The notes: generated from the sequence alone by a model not told the origin. Counted from the first letter of the stretch, positions 1 to 11,444 are shown. The stretch: DNA of 64,000 nt from Amoebidium appalachense (GCA_963693365.1 CAVNZM010000003.1:14570001-14634000); one strand, 5' to 3'. Numbers and translations are program-made.

Positions 1-1286
1 GGGCAGCTGGGCCCGAGGGAGGGTTTGCAGGGAGGGCAGCGGGGCCCTGTGCAGGGGATGCCCGAGCACGCGCGGGTGTGGGCGTACACAGAGTTAGAAG
101 AAGGGAGGGAGCGCTAGGTGAGTGTAAGGGGGGGAGGCTCGTGGGATGGGGGGGGAGTAAATTTATGTGCAGTGGCCAGAATAACGTCTTTGTGTAGGGA
201 CATTTATTCTTGGCGCGCGCGGGCGCCGTAGTTGGCCTGCGAAAAATGTTACTCAGCCCTAGTGCCCCGTTTTTCCCGAGCTCCGTGTCCTTGGACCCGT
301 GTAACCTAGCTCCTAGCCCCTATGTTCTATCTGTGGGTGTGGGTGTGCGCGTAGACTAGGCATTGTGCTTGCAGTCTTTGCGGGGGTGTGTGCCAGAGCA
401 GAGCGGGCACACGTGGGAGAAGGGGCAGGGCTGCTTAGCGCAGGACCGACCGTTGTGGAAATTCCTGCAGTGTGTTGCGGGTAGATCCACGGGTCGGGCC
501 GGTGGTGCCGGGCCGGGTTGCGGGCCGGGTCGGTTGGGGGTTTGTCCCCCGCCGGGCTTGTGGGGGGGCTCGAAACCATCAAGACCACAGCCGGGCTTGG
601 GGTACATGGGGCAGGCCGCGCTGGGGTGGTCGGGGAAGCCGCAACGCTGACATGCGTCCGGGATGAGCAGAGTGGGTGGCAGGAGGAGATCCTGGTGGAG
701 TTGGGCGAGCAGGTTGGGACACTCGATCGGAGCCCGACCCTGTTGGTGGGCAACGGTTCGGGCGTATACGTCATAGTTGTGGATCTGGGTCCACGGGTAT
801 CGGGTGCTGAGGCGAGTGATGCGTTGGTCAGCCTGTGGCGGAGGTCGCTGCGGGTTAGGCGCTTAGGTGCCGCGGTAGGGGCGGCGGCTGAGGCCTGGCG
901 CTTTTTCGGCGGCATGCTGACCGGCGTAGGGAAAGATAGGGAGAAGAAAAGAAAAAAGAAAATATAGCTGTAAAGCTGTAGGTGCTAAACACAGAGGATG
1001 TGTTGTTGCTTGCTGATCTGCTAAAAACTGTCGTGCTTATATACCTAAGGCTGCCGAACTGAGCCAATCAAAACCGATCTAGTGTATGTGAAATCTTATC
1101 CTGAGCCAATCAAACTCGGTCTAGTGATCTGTGGAATCTGATGCTTTGATCGGCTAATAGGTGCCCGTATGCGGGCAGCCGAACGCGAACTGCTAAAACA
1201 TGAAACGAAGCCTGTTGATATCGGACACCCATCCTACGTGTTTACCCAGAAAAATATTTATGTCAATAATTTCCACAAATAAAACC
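1..1286 (-). mobile_element. DIRS/PAT-type retrotransposon, deleted copy D1 (cut by window edge)
   Basis: This is the 5' part of a tyrosine-recombinase retrotransposon read on the minus strand, about 99% identical by eye to 24,478-25,763. It ends at the sequence AAATAAAACC, exactly as the copies ending at 8,770 and 25,763 do. A gag start codon lies near 915, but about 600 bp of gag are missing compared with 7,227-8,390. The join follows GCGAGTGATG and throws the zinc-finger half (356-607) out of frame with the N-terminus. The same join occurs in copy D3, so D1 belongs to a deletion-derivative subfamily. The rest of the element lies outside the window. Confidence 0.85.
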
Positions 1287-2293
1287 TATCTTCGATTTTC
1301 CAAGACAGTGGTTTGCACCGCGTCTTGCGTACAAATTTACTTTTGAGGCAACAGAAGATGAAATACCCAGCCCCCCCCCCCCCCCCCCCCCCCCATCGCA
1401 ATCAGGAACTGACATCCAAAGAGAAACTCGATTTTGGTGGGGTCAAAGTAACGGGATCTCTGCTGTTTTGGCCTCGTAGGGAAAGACCAGCGGAACCCGA
1501 CCAAATTGTCATGGCAATGACCATTTCCTTCCCCCGTCACTTTCTGGGCCAACCCCGTGTAGCATTGGAATCCGTTGCTTTCGAGACAGAACAGAGGGGT
1601 AGGAAAGTCGTGCGCACATATTGTGGTGGGTTGCGCGGCAGGTCTGAAACGGTTGCCATTTTTACCCACAATCACTGATGATGACATTCGAGGCATGATT
1701 CAGGGACGTGGGCGGTTTATGGTGCTTGCTGGTTTTTACTTGGCCGGAAGCTGCCCATGAGTCATGATGAATGACGAATGATAACGACACCACGCGCGTT
1801 CTCTTCTTTTAGCGTTATTATATATATAAGTTAGAGAATCTCGAGTTTAGATGATACCAGTCATGGTGTTGCTTTTCTTGTAGATGAGAAGCAGAACGAG
1901 CAGAAATTTTTTTAAACCTCCATAGCAATGTGTTGGGGGATCCTGCACATATATGGACAAACATACTGGTGCCCGCGCCGTGACAAAGGTGTGGTATGGC
2001 TTGACGATCAAGCCGAGCGTATCATAGTCTGGTTTCCTGTACCTATACATACTTCGTATACTCAGTGGTGCATTCTAACCTTATCACAATAGCCCCCCCC
2101 CCCCCCCCCCCCCCCCCTTCCACACACGCACACTACACGGGCCGCCGCCCCTCCCACCACTCCAAACAATATGGTATTAGAGTGGGTGAGTGAGTGGATG
2201 TGGGTCAACTCGGTAGCCTATTGTTATGTACATATGACATTGTATCATAAAGGCACACAAGTGTTTGGGGTCCGGGACACCAAGGATTATCTC
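1287..2293. other. Unassigned intergenic DNA with poly(C) tracts
   Basis: I recognise no gene here. There are two long C runs (about 1,373-1,394 and 2,094-2,117). The two ORFs of about 120 codons at 1,313-1,696 overlap on opposite strands across the first C run and show no family resemblance. The stretch separates DIRS copy D1 from the repeat that hosts the gypsy-1 insertion. Confidence 0.4.
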
Positions 2294-2421
2294 GGCACTT
2301 GGATGTGGATATATGTTGGGTATATCTAGGCATGTGGACGTAAATTTGCTGGATATCTGGACATGTGGACGTAAATTTGTTGGATATCTGGGCACTGTGC
2401 GGATGTAAATTTGTTGGATAT
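2294..2421. repeat. Tandem repeat, about 36-bp unit, GGATATCTGG-type
   Basis: Three to four imperfect copies carry the pattern TGTGGACGTAAATTTG followed by TTGGATATCTGG. The array is interrupted by the gypsy-1 insertion and resumes at 11,986 with GATATCTGGGCATATGG. Similar units occur at 45,560-45,800, and the same GGATAT word dominates 25,764-28,270. Confidence 0.7.
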
Positions 2422-2901
2422 TGTAAACAACTGTACACATGAACTGTACATGTTTACTAAAGAATGTGATCTACTAGCACACGATTCGTGCTTTGTCATG
2501 AATATCACATAAATATTATGTCCGCACCAATAGGACTCACTCTGACCTAAGAATTGAACCATATATGATTCTATTGCTGCATACCACATAAACGAAGTGG
2601 ACCAATAAGGGGTTTGCATAAATAGGACGAAGGTCTGACTGGCTCGGACCGCACCAGAATCACGAATGGCATGTTGCCACCCGCGCTGGCCGCGGATGAA
2701 CCAATCCTGGGCCTTGATCCGAAACCTGGGGGCTATATAACAAAGCCGTCCCAGTACGGGGATCACATCAGTGAAGTCTGAGACAGACTGAGTCGGCCCA
2801 TAGTAAAAGCAACCTGGCCGCGTGTGCCTTTCTACCCGTTCTCTGTCTTTATTTTGATTCAGTTGTACTCTGCCTTATCCTAACTAGTCCAACTGTTTAC
2901 A
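2422..2901 (+). repeat. 5' LTR of gypsy-1
   Basis: This is a 480-bp LTR with the terminal inverted repeat TGTAAACA/TGTTTACA. It has a TATA-like CTATATAACA near 2,733 and shares its promoter-side and 3' segments with the 610-bp LTR of gypsy-2, but the middle differs. Confidence 0.9.
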
Positions 2902-3359
2902 TTGGCGACCGCGCAGTTCAAGAATCTCGCATCCTTCGAATCTCACATCTTTCAATCAGCTCAAGAATCTCACATCTTTCAATTACCCCAAGAATCTGCC
3001 ATGGCCGATCACAAATCCTTTTTACCACGATGATAGGCACATCTTTCCTTGTCCGACTTAGAATATATACACCGACAAGTTTGAAGTGGCCAGCCCACCT
3101 ACACGGAAAGAATTGAACGCATGTAAAACGGCTTTTGCTACGACACAAAGAAAATGTGAAGAAAAACGAATACACAACAAAACAACGAATACACGAACAA
3201 ACGAATAAAGAATTGCTAACGAAGCAATGAACCAACGAAAAACGAACCATCACGAATACACAACGAAATAACGAATTAACAACAAACGAATGCATAGAGG
3301 AAATACGAAATAAACGCAACACGAAAATAAAACGAAGGAACGAAGTTATGAAACAACGA

Positions 3360-4017
3360 TCTATGAAAACTACTCCGGGACGTGTGTTGCCTCTAGGGGG
3401 ACATCCCCTTGGACGAAAGTGAACCTGCAATGGTTGTAAACCACGGCAAGCCCCCAGTCATCAATTTATTGATCCGTGAGGTCCTTGTGCCCAAAAAACG
3501 GGGGAAGTCTTCGCCCCGTGAAAAAACAGCACGTATGTGTGGATCAATGGGGGTTGAGTGTGGGTGTGGGTGGGTGGGTGAAAAAGGAATATATAGCTGT
3601 AAGGCTGTGAGTGCTAAACACAGAAGATGTGTTTGTAGCTTGCTGATCTGCTAAAAACTGTCGTGCTTATATACCTAAGCCTACCAATTTGAGCCAATCA
3701 AAATCGATCTAGTGATATGTGAAATCTGATCCGAGCCAATCGAAACTCGGTCTAGTGATATGTGGAATCTGATGTTTTGATTGGCTAATAGGTGCTCGTG
3801 TGCGGGCAGCCAACCGCGAACTGCTAAAACACGAAATGAAGCCTACATGGTTATGTTGATACCGAACACCCATCCTACGTGTTTACCCAGAAAAAATATT
3901 TATGTCAATAAATTCCACAAATAAAACCTCTATGAAAACTACTCCGGGACGTGTGTTGCCTCTAGGGGGACATCCCCTTGGACGAAAGTGAACCTGCAAT
4001 GGTTGTAAACCACGGCA
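3360..4017 (-). repeat. B1-A2-B2 terminal block of D2
   Basis: From left to right on the plus strand: B2 (3,360-3,448), a 131-bp spacer, A2 (3,580-3,928) and B1 (3,929-4,017). The same block recurs in copy D3 at 22,385-23,030 with A2 of 336 bp. The A repeats contain two diverged internal subrepeats around GAGCCAATC and CTAGTGATATGTG. Confidence 0.85.
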
Positions 4018-4045
4018 CGAGAGCAGTATGCTTGCTCCAAAGGTT

Positions 4046-5248
4046 TCACTTAAGAATAGAGGCGAATACACGTGTGGTAGTGGCAGCAATGGAGGCCGGG
4101 CGAAGTCGAGTATAGATCAGGAAACAGTCGGAGGACCATCTGCCGAGTTGTTTGATCCGGGAGTTGTCGACCCCGGCCTCAGCCAGGGCTGTGGCCCCCC
4201 CGATTCGGAGGCTGTGGCCGGCAAACCGGGAGGGTGAGAGGCCTGCCCGGGAGAGGAGAGCACGGAAGTCGGCAGAGAAAGCACCCTTGGTGTAGGGAAT
4301 GCCACCGAGACTGAACAGGGGGTCGTCGGGTTGACCGGACGTTGTATCCAGGAACTGCCGGAGGAGATGGGCTGGGGAGAAGTGGGTGAGGGGCAGGGCA
4401 GCGAGAGTGACGTTGACACCTTGGGCCTGTACATCCGTCTTGGAGGTTGGCAGGTGGAGGGTGGCATGGGACAAAGTACCGGAGGGGGTGTAGCTGAAGG
4501 TCACGTCCTTCCTTTTAACGTGACGGGACGGGTCGAAGGAAGTCAGGGTCTTGGAGGTAAATTCCCCCGAACGGAGGAGACCACAAAAACCGACGATGAG
4601 GACCGTCCATAGCCGGAGATTGGCCGAGGAGGCCTTGGTGGGGCACTGGCCATGGAGTAGGCTGAGGTGGGAGGGCAGGAGGGGCTCGCTGGTAGATGAT
4701 CGGGGCCGGATGTTGTGAGAAAGCTGCCATCTGCCCACCCCTCGTAGGAACCAGGCCAGAGACTTGTCGTGGGGGTAGGGAGCAGGGAGGCCCATGTCGA
4801 GGTGGAGTCTGGTGATGGCCGAATTGTAGCCGGCCAAGGAAGAGGCCTGTACCCCTCGTTGGGCACACCAGGCGAGAAAGAGCTGCACGGTGTGTGGGGA
4901 GGCCGGGAGGTAGGACCCGGAGGAGGACTGCAGCCGAGATGCCACACAAAAATCGATGAACACTTTTTGCACCCGGGAGTAAAAGGCCCGAGAGTCGAGG
5001 TTGAGACTCAGGGCCTGGCATTCCTGCAGGGTAGTGGTGGCTCGAAGCAGCTCGGCCGGAGCAAAGTGGGGGGCCAATCTGCCGGCGTTGCTCCGGAAGG
5101 GGAGATCTGGGGGGAGGGGGGGGGGGGGGGTGTTAGCCCAGGGGATAGGATAGGAACTCGTGGACCCAGGAGGGGAAGGGGCAGGGCTCCGGTTGCAGGG
5201 AAGGTCGGAGTCGTCGGGCTCGGGGAAGTTGGTTACGAGAAATGGCAT
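4046..5248 (-). CDS. Tyrosine recombinase of DIRS-type element D2
   Basis: This 400-residue enzyme would integrate the circular cDNA of the element by site-specific recombination. The catalytic set is visible: Arg226 in GLLRSGEF, His345 and Arg348 in AGHSLRIGG, Trp371 in LGRWSS, and the nucleophile Tyr379 in FLIYTR. The N-terminal 50 residues are Pro-rich, and the SAM-like core-binding domain spans roughly 60-190. The ORF starts inside the RT/RNaseH ORF and overlaps it by 116 nt in another frame, an arrangement common in DIRS-type elements. It appears intact. Copy D3 has the same gene with a frameshift near 23,905. Confidence 0.92.
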   Translation of the reverse strand: MPFLVTNFPEPDDSDLPCNRSPAPSPPGSTSSYPIPWANTPPPPLPPDLPFRSNAGRLAPHFAPAELLRATTTLQECQALSLNLDSRAFYSRVQKVFIDFCVASRLQSSSGSYLPASPHTVQLFLAWCAQRGVQASSLAGYNSAITRLHLDMGLPAPYPHDKSLAWFLRGVGRWQLSHNIRPRSSTSEPLLPSHLSLLHGQCPTKASSANLRLWTVLIVGFCGLLRSGEFTSKTLTSFDPSRHVKRKDVTFSYTPSGTLSHATLHLPTSKTDVQAQGVNVTLAALPLTHFSPAHLLRQFLDTTSGQPDDPLFSLGGIPYTKGAFSADFRALLSRAGLSPSRFAGHSLRIGGATALAEAGVDNSRIKQLGRWSSDCFLIYTRLRPASIAATTTRVFASILK

Positions 5249-7081
5249 CGGCTAGATGGTTGAGGGGTCCCGGTAGGTAGGAGGCCTGTAACGTGAATTG
5301 GTATTGCATTTCCATGCGGGTGATGAACCGAATAAGTTTGGCCATCACGGGGTGGGGGGAAGACCGGGAGTGCAGGTCAGACACAGCACCCGTGTTGTCG
5401 CATAAAATACGGACATGGTGGGTGGACCAGGAGGGGGCCCAGAGGGCCACGGCGGCTGCGATGGCCAAGAGTTCGATGACGGAGGAACCGAGTTTACCCT
5501 CATGAGTATAGAGGGCTTGGGTGGGGGGAGACCAGGGCATGAAAAACCATTGGTCGAGCCAGTGGCCCCCTAGACCCACGGATCCGGCAGCATCGGTGGC
5601 CAGGGTGGTGTATGTGGGGGGGGTGATAAGGTGCACCCCATTCCATGATGTGAGGAACTGGTGCCATTCGGTTATGTCTGCCCGGGCGGCAGCAGACAGC
5701 CGTATGTGGTGGTGCCCGGCAAGGTGTGGGTGTTTTCGGAGAAGGGCCCATAGGCGCTGGGAGAAGGCCCGCCCGGGGGGGACCAGCTGGGCACACCAGG
5801 TGAGTTTTCCGAGGAGGGATTGCAGGTCCCGAATGGTGATGGTGGGTGTTGGGTGGGAAGTGAGGTCGAGTAGGTCCGAGAGTTTGGAAGCAGGGATCCG
5901 TGCCTCCATGGTGACGGAGTCGAATTCGATACCGATGAAGACAATACGGGTAGCCGGGCCCTGCATCTTGTCTTCGGAGATGGCAATGTGCAGCTCTCGG
6001 CAGAGTTGCAGGAAGGTGGATAGGTGACGTTGGCACTGCTCTTGGGTGGGGGCGACTATAATCCAGTCGTCTACGTAGTGGCGGATGAGGGTAACACCGT
6101 GCTGGTGTGCCAGCCACTGGAGGGTGGCCGCGATCCGTTCCCAGATGGCTGGGCTAGATTTCAGGCCGAAGGGCAGTCGGGTGTCAACGTAAAAATGCCC
6201 CTGCCATCTGAATGCCATTAAGTGATGGTCTTCTGGTCGGATGGGCATGTGCCGGAAGGCAGCCTGCACGTCTGCCACGGCCATGTAGCAGCCGGGGCCT
6301 GCGTCGAGAATGAGCTGGGTGACGTCCCGGGCTCGAATGTACTGAAGTTCGTCGGGGTAGGTGACGCTGTCATTGACGCTGCTGCCCCGGGGCCATGAGA
6401 GGTGGTGAATTCGACGGTACTTGGGGGGGTTCCCTTTTTTAGTAACGGCGCCGATGGGGGAGGAACGGTGGACCGGAAATTCGGCGAAGAATTGGTCCGG
6501 GGAGAGGGGGCCGCGCAGGTGGCCGAGGGCGACTTCGTTGGCAATATCCGCCGTGATAGCGGCAGCAGCAGCCGGGGTGGTGGGTAGGTTGGGGCCCACC
6601 CGAGAGGTGGAGGGGCCGCGGTAGCCGATGTCGACACCGAATTCGACATCGTGGAGGAGCTGCGCGGCGAATGATTGGCCTGGGTAGGATGCCAGCAGCT
6701 CCCGGAGGCGGGAGGTGTCAATGTGGTGCTGGGGCAGCGGGCGGGCCTCCGGGTCTGAGCCTCGGGGGAAGGTGTGGTTAGCAAGGGTGGGGCACCCTCG
6801 GGGAGGTCCCGGCAGCGGGGGGGGGGGGGGGGGGGGGGGGGCAGCAGGGCCCCGGGGGGGTTAGAGTAGGGCAGCTGGGCCCGAGGGAGGGTTTGCAGGG
6901 AGGGCAGCGGGGCCCTGTGCAGGGGATGCCCGAGCACGCGCGGGTGTGGGTGGACACAGAGGTCGAAGAAGGGGGGGGAGGGAGTGCTAGGTGAGTGCCA
7001 GGGGAGGGGAGGCTCGTGGGATGGGGGGGGGGGAGTAAAATTATGTGCATTGGCCAGAATAACGTCTTTGTGTAGAGACAT
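5133..7081 (-). CDS. Reverse transcriptase/RNase H of D2 (needs a frame change at a 25-C run)
   Basis: The RT catalytic residues are present: the first Asp in AVADVQAAF and the YVDD box in RHYVDDWI. RNase H has its acidic set in LATDAAGS, SVIELLA, ILCDNTGA and LADAISR. The uninterrupted ORF runs 6,599 to 5,133, but homology to DIRS RTs continues upstream, through a GVDIGYRGP-type motif, to the homopolymer at 6,817-6,841 (C on the coding strand). The ORF beginning at 7,081 (MSLHKDV) reaches that run in a different frame. Either slippage on the C run, a sequencing length error or mutation explains the break. Confidence 0.85.
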
Positions 7082-7226
7082 TTATTCTTGGCGCGCGCGG
7101 GCGCCGTAGTTGGCCTGCGAAAATTTGTACTCAGCCCTATTGGCCCGTTTTCCCGAGCTCCGTTTCCTTGTACCCGTGTGTCCTAGCTCCGAGCCCCTAT
7201 GTTCTATCTGTGTGTGTGTGCGTAGA

Positions 7227-8390
7227 CTAGGCATTGTGCTTGCAGTCTTTGCGGGGGTGTGTGCCAGAGCAGAGCGGGCACACGTGGGAGAAGGGGCAGG
7301 GCTGCTTAGCGCAGGACCGACCGTTAATGTGGAAATTCCTGCAGTGCGTCGCGGGTAGATCCACGGGTCGGGCCGGTTTTGCCGGGCCGGGTTGCGGGCC
7401 AGGGCGGTTGGGGGTTTGGCCCCCGCCGGGCTTGTGGGGCGGCTTGAAGCCGTCAAGACCACAGCCGGGCTTGGGGTACATGGGGCAGGCCGCGCTGGGG
7501 TGGTCGGGGAAGCCACAGCGCTGACATGCGTCCGGGATGAGCAGAGTGGGTGGCAGGAGGAGATCCTGGTGGAGTTGGGCGAGCAGGTTGGGACACTCGA
7601 TCGGAGCCCGACCCTGCTGGTGGGCAACAGTACGGGCGTACACGTCATAGTTGTGGATCTGGGCCCACGGGTATCGGGTGCTGAGGCGAGTGATGTGCTG
7701 AGTCCAAAGTACGTCCTTGTCCGTGGGGAGGTCGAGGTGGTGCTTGGCGGCCATGTAATGGGCCCAAGCTTGGATCCAAATGACGAGTGAACGCAGGGGA
7801 ACGGGTTTGTCATTGCGAAAAGCCTCGATGCTGCCGTCGTCGGCCATGCGCAGCTGCTGACCTTTCTTGGATGGGGCCAGGAGGGCTGCGGGGGTGAACT
7901 TATACAGGTCGACGAAACGATTGGCGCGCAAATCTGCCAGCACATCCGCGGGGGGAAGCAGCAGTGTGCCCGGCTGAATGTCGCCAGTGTTCTCACCTGT
8001 AATGGGGGGCGCGGGCAGGGCAGGTAGGTCCAGGTCAGGGCCGAGATGCAGTCCCGGGGAAACCTCCCCGGGTGCAGGGGGTGCGGCAGGGGGCGCGGGA
8101 GGGTCGCGGTTGGTGAGAGCGGCCAGGACGCCAGCCATCTGGGTGCTGATGGCGGTGAGGGCGGCAAGGACGGCGTCTTGAGAAGTCATCGGCGGGGACG
8201 GCGGGGCCTGAGGAGGGACTTCAGGAGTAGAGGGGAGAGTAGCCGGAGGGTCCGTGGTGGTATGGGCCTCCGGAGGCGCGTCAGGGCCCGCGGGAGCGTT
8301 GGTCAGCCTGTGGCGGAGGTCGCTGCGGGTCAGGCGCTTAGGTGCCGCGGCGGGGGCGGTGGCTGAGGCCTGGCGTTTTTTCGGCGGCAT
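7227..8390 (-). CDS. Gag-like nucleocapsid protein of D2 with three zinc fingers
   Basis: This 387-residue protein should package element RNA. The N-terminus is basic and then rich in Pro and Ala (to about 140). The C-terminus has a CCHC knuckle (C289, C292, H297, C302), a CCCH finger (C350, C360, C365, H369) and a second CCHC-like finger (C371, C374, H378, C383). The start ATG is the first in the ORF and lies about 30 bp inside the A1 repeat boundary. In copies D1 and D3 an internal deletion of about 600 bp removes the middle of this gene. Confidence 0.85.
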   Translation of the reverse strand: MPPKKRQASATAPAAAPKRLTRSDLRHRLTNAPAGPDAPPEAHTTTDPPATLPSTPEVPPQAPPSPPMTSQDAVLAALTAISTQMAGVLAALTNRDPPAPPAAPPAPGEVSPGLHLGPDLDLPALPAPPITGENTGDIQPGTLLLPPADVLADLRANRFVDLYKFTPAALLAPSKKGQQLRMADDGSIEAFRNDKPVPLRSLVIWIQAWAHYMAAKHHLDLPTDKDVLWTQHITRLSTRYPWAQIHNYDVYARTVAHQQGRAPIECPNLLAQLHQDLLLPPTLLIPDACQRCGFPDHPSAACPMYPKPGCGLDGFKPPHKPGGGQTPNRPGPQPGPAKPARPVDLPATHCRNFHINGRSCAKQPCPFSHVCPLCSGTHPRKDCKHNA

Positions 8391-8421
8391 GCTGACCGGC
8401 GGAGAGAAAGATAGGGAGAAT

Positions 8422-8770
8422 GAAAAAGGAATATATAGCTGTAAGGCTGTGAGTGCTAAACACAGAAGATGTGTTTGTAGCTTGCTGATCTGCTAAACAC
8501 TGTCGTGCTTATATACCTAAGCCTACCAATTTGAGCCAATCAAAATCGATCTAGTGATATGTGAAATCTGATCCGAGCCAATCGAAACTCGGTCTAGTGA
8601 TATGTGGAATCTGATGTTTTGATTGGCTAATAGGTGCTCGTGTGCGGGCAGCCAACCGCGAACTGCTAAAACACGAAATGAAGCCTACATGGTTATGTTG
8701 ATACCGAACACCCATCCTACGTGTTTACCCAGAAAAAATATTTATGTCAATAAATTCCACAAATAAAACC
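8422..8770 (-). repeat. A1 terminal repeat of D2
   Basis: This is the 5'-terminal 349 bp of the element in its own orientation, matching A2 at 3,580-3,928. It lies just upstream of gag and so should carry the element promoter. A motif TATATACC-type lies near 8,511. Confidence 0.8.
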
Positions 8771-10823
8771 AAAACGAAAAACGAAAGCAAAATGAAATGG
8801 AAACACGAAAATGAAAGGAACGAATGCACAACACTGCTTAGGTTGCAATGCACACGGCCCCCGCTATGTTACGAAGACAAGGAAACTGTTGCTCTTGCGT
8901 GCATTGCGCTATTGCACACTGTCATCGTGTCCATGCCACTGCGTGCACGTCCACACTCGCAACTCAGATGCACGGCCACTTTCAGCACAAATGCACTTAA
9001 AGAAGAAGATAGTCGCTGTTGCTATAGCATGTAGGACCTAAGATCTTATGAAAGTAGTGTTGCATGCATGCTTCGAATCCCTTGCTGTTGTCGAATACAG
9101 CATGCCCCATAGTTTAGCGCACAGGATGCACAACATGCGCATGAATGTATGCTGGCATGCCTAAACACATTACGAACATATGCCTCATGTATGGCCCTTC
9201 CTGGTGCCATGCCCAAACGAATTTGCACTCTTGGTGCACAGAAGGCATGTTGTTAATAAAGTCGATGCAGAACTTTTGTTCGTGCATGTGAAAGACAAAC
9301 GAAGGTGTGGGGTACGAATTTAATGGTACTTGCCAGTCTGTGGCAATACTGTAACATACGAATTACACTGTCAAGCCTTGCACTAGCTGCCGGCACACCC
9401 CCACCAGAACAAAAGAATGTGGTATGGGCACCGTTCCCTCACAACCCCAGCATACAGTGTCAGTATTTTGGCTGGAAGCCTTTCAGTTTCGAATTACGAA
9501 TACCCTCCTTCACTACTGAAGAAAGTGACGTGGAAGACGAATACGAATACGAATGCAAGGTGTTGTTGACTAACACATCGGACCATCATGTGTACCTAGG
9601 CCCTGGTACGGAGATGACCATGTTATTCCCTTGCAATATGATGACACTGTAACAATTTAGCACGTGCATACCCCACCAATGGGCACATGCGGGAGACAAC
9701 CCCACAAGCTGCCTTATTGGGCACCTCTGCTAAACGAATATTCTTCTCACGAAGGAACAGAGGAATGCCACGAACACGAACCACACACTCCCCAGGCAGC
9801 TACTTACGTCTGATGTATGAAAGTAGTAGGTGTGTGAATGGGGTAACTTCATGAACACCAACACGAAAGAAAGCACAGCACAAAGCAGTTCCACGAATAC
9901 GAATGGTTTTAGTATTCCACACAACGAACAGAACCTACAGTAGGGCCACCTACAAATGAAGCAGAGGATGGGGCACCATCCAGACCTGCACTGGAGGATA
10001 TGAAAACACGAAGCGCGCTCACGAAGTTGCTTACAAAAGAAAGGGCGACTGCGACGACTTTTCTTTTTAGGCCAAGCCTCCAGAAGAATGTATTATGCCT
10101 GGAATCCCCCTGCTCAACGAAAATCGCTGGCTCATGGGATACGAAAACTGCTCACGAATGGAAGCATGTGTTTTCTGATCACGAATAAGGCTTGCTTTGC
10201 CTACCCTCGTCTTATGAATTATGAACCGGGTTTTTACTGGTTCTGACGGGCTGATATATTTTTGTATGTCGCCCAACGAAGAACACTTAGGGCATTTTTA
10301 TTCATGTTTTTCCCAGCTCCGATGATGCAGGGTTAAAGCTGAAAGGAAAGAAGTGCTCTTTGTTCATGAAAGAAGTGGCTTTTCTGGCCATGGTGACTCG
10401 CCTTAATGATCTTAAGGTAGAACCGGGATAAGGGGCAGCGCTAAGAAGCTATCCGCCACTACCTGAGCTGCGAAGTGACCTAAGGCTTGAGTTATATTCA
10501 TTATCGAATGCTTGGTATGATCATTCATCCACACAACCAAATTACTCGCAATTGAAAACGAATCTGGGGGAGTATCCTAAAAAGGAAAAATTCCCAAAAA
10601 GGAAAATATTACTTCTACAGAAAAAGCCAGGCACAGAGACGAAGCGAACAATTCGCACGAACACTCTGCAACAATCTTCGCCACGAAAATGAAAGCACAG
10701 AAGAATGCTGCATGAATTTACGTTTTGGCAAACGAAGAAGTGCTCATAGACGTGCACAACTCTATTCAACCGTCCTTGCTCTGTTCTGCCCAGCAGCTCG
10801 GCGCACAAGAAATCTCGCTGATG
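8771..10823 (+). pseudogene. Decayed gag-pol interior of gypsy-1
   Basis: Patches match gypsy-2. A segment encoding TSDHHVYLGPGTE at about 9,560-9,625 corresponds to the end of the protease region. The PPEE..MPG segment near 10,080-10,115 matches the start of the RT region, and 10,290-10,400 matches the thumb region of RT. Large parts of gag, RT and all of integrase are absent or unrecognisable, and no ORF exceeds about 115 codons. The words ACGAA and CGAAT are strikingly frequent here, as in gypsy-2. Confidence 0.75.
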
Positions 10824-10837
10824 GTTGTTTATTGCCT

Positions 10838-11427
10838 GGGGGGCGGGTTGGTGCAATGGTAAGATCTCTGCGTGTCAAGCTCAAAGTCGCAGGATCGATC
10901 CTGGTTACTTCCGATTTTTCTGCCTCGACGGTCCACCGGGCTGGCCGCCCCCTAGAAGCCATCACCCCAGACCACGTCAAGCAGCACCACCAATTTGTTA
11001 TCATCCGGCCGCAAGACATGACGTCATGAACAGCACCGGCCCTCTGACGTCGACGGCGCGCCGCTTGGGCATCCCAGCCCAACGTTCAAGTGGGAGACCA
11101 ATCCGAGTCACCGGCCACGGTTCGGGTCAGCGTCCTGGGCATGGGGTCTTCCCCTTTCAAGTCTTTATGTTTGTGTATGTGTCCCGGGTCACTCCTGGCT
11201 GGTGTTGTTAAAGTGAGCTGTGCTCACTTCCCCACTAGCGTTGCTGCGGCTAGAACCGTGGGATAAGGCGTAACTAATAATAGTGCCAGTTGGGGTCAAT
11301 TAGAATCCTGACTTATGAGTGTGCTATACAGTACGATCTGTGTCTAGGCGGAAGACGGTAAGCTCCCCTGAGGCAGTGCCTCGCCGGGAGTGAAACGGGA
11401 TAAATAAAAATAAATAAAAATAAAAAA
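10838..11427 (+). mobile_element. tRNA-headed SINE, 590 bp, with 14-bp target duplication
   Basis: A perfect 14-bp duplication GTTGTTTATTGCCT lies on both sides (10,824-10,837 and 11,428-11,441). Near the 5' end are a pol III box A (TGGTGCAATGGTAAG, 10,849-10,863) and box B (GGATCGATCC, 10,892-10,901), spaced as in a tRNA. The 3' end is an A-rich TAAATAAAAA tail (11,398-11,427), which suggests mobilisation by a LINE. The body between head and tail has no ORF of note and I do not recognise it. It inserted into gypsy-1 just before the conserved hairpin. Confidence 0.85.
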
Positions 11428-11444
11428 GTTGTTTATTGCCTCTC

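Larger units (their letters stand above)
3360..8770 (-). mobile_element. DIRS/PAT/Ngaro-type retrotransposon D2, full length, nested in gypsy-1
   Basis: Reading on the minus strand, the element has the order A1 - gag - RT/RNaseH - tyrosine recombinase - B1 - A2 - spacer - B2. These are split direct repeats: A1 8,422-8,770 and A2 3,580-3,928 (349 bp each), B1 3,929-4,017 and B2 3,360-3,448 (89 bp each). The internal A2|B1 junction is the same sequence that would form if the two outer ends were joined in a circle, as expected for recombinase-based integration. No target duplication is seen. Both flanks are CGAA-rich gypsy-1 DNA. No methyltransferase or SGNH-hydrolase ORF is visible. Confidence 0.9.

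Noticed and set aside
313-915. 200-codon ORF in D1 as a distinct gene
   Set aside because: It is gag with an internal deletion; after 31 codons it is out of frame with every known gag domain.
1313-1696. Overlapping 120-codon ORFs on both strands
   Set aside because: Both cross a poly(C) run and neither shows family resemblance or splice context.
4331-6599. Plus-strand ORFs of 60-190 codons across DIRS element D2
   Set aside because: They are antisense shadows of the recombinase and RT genes in GC-rich DNA.
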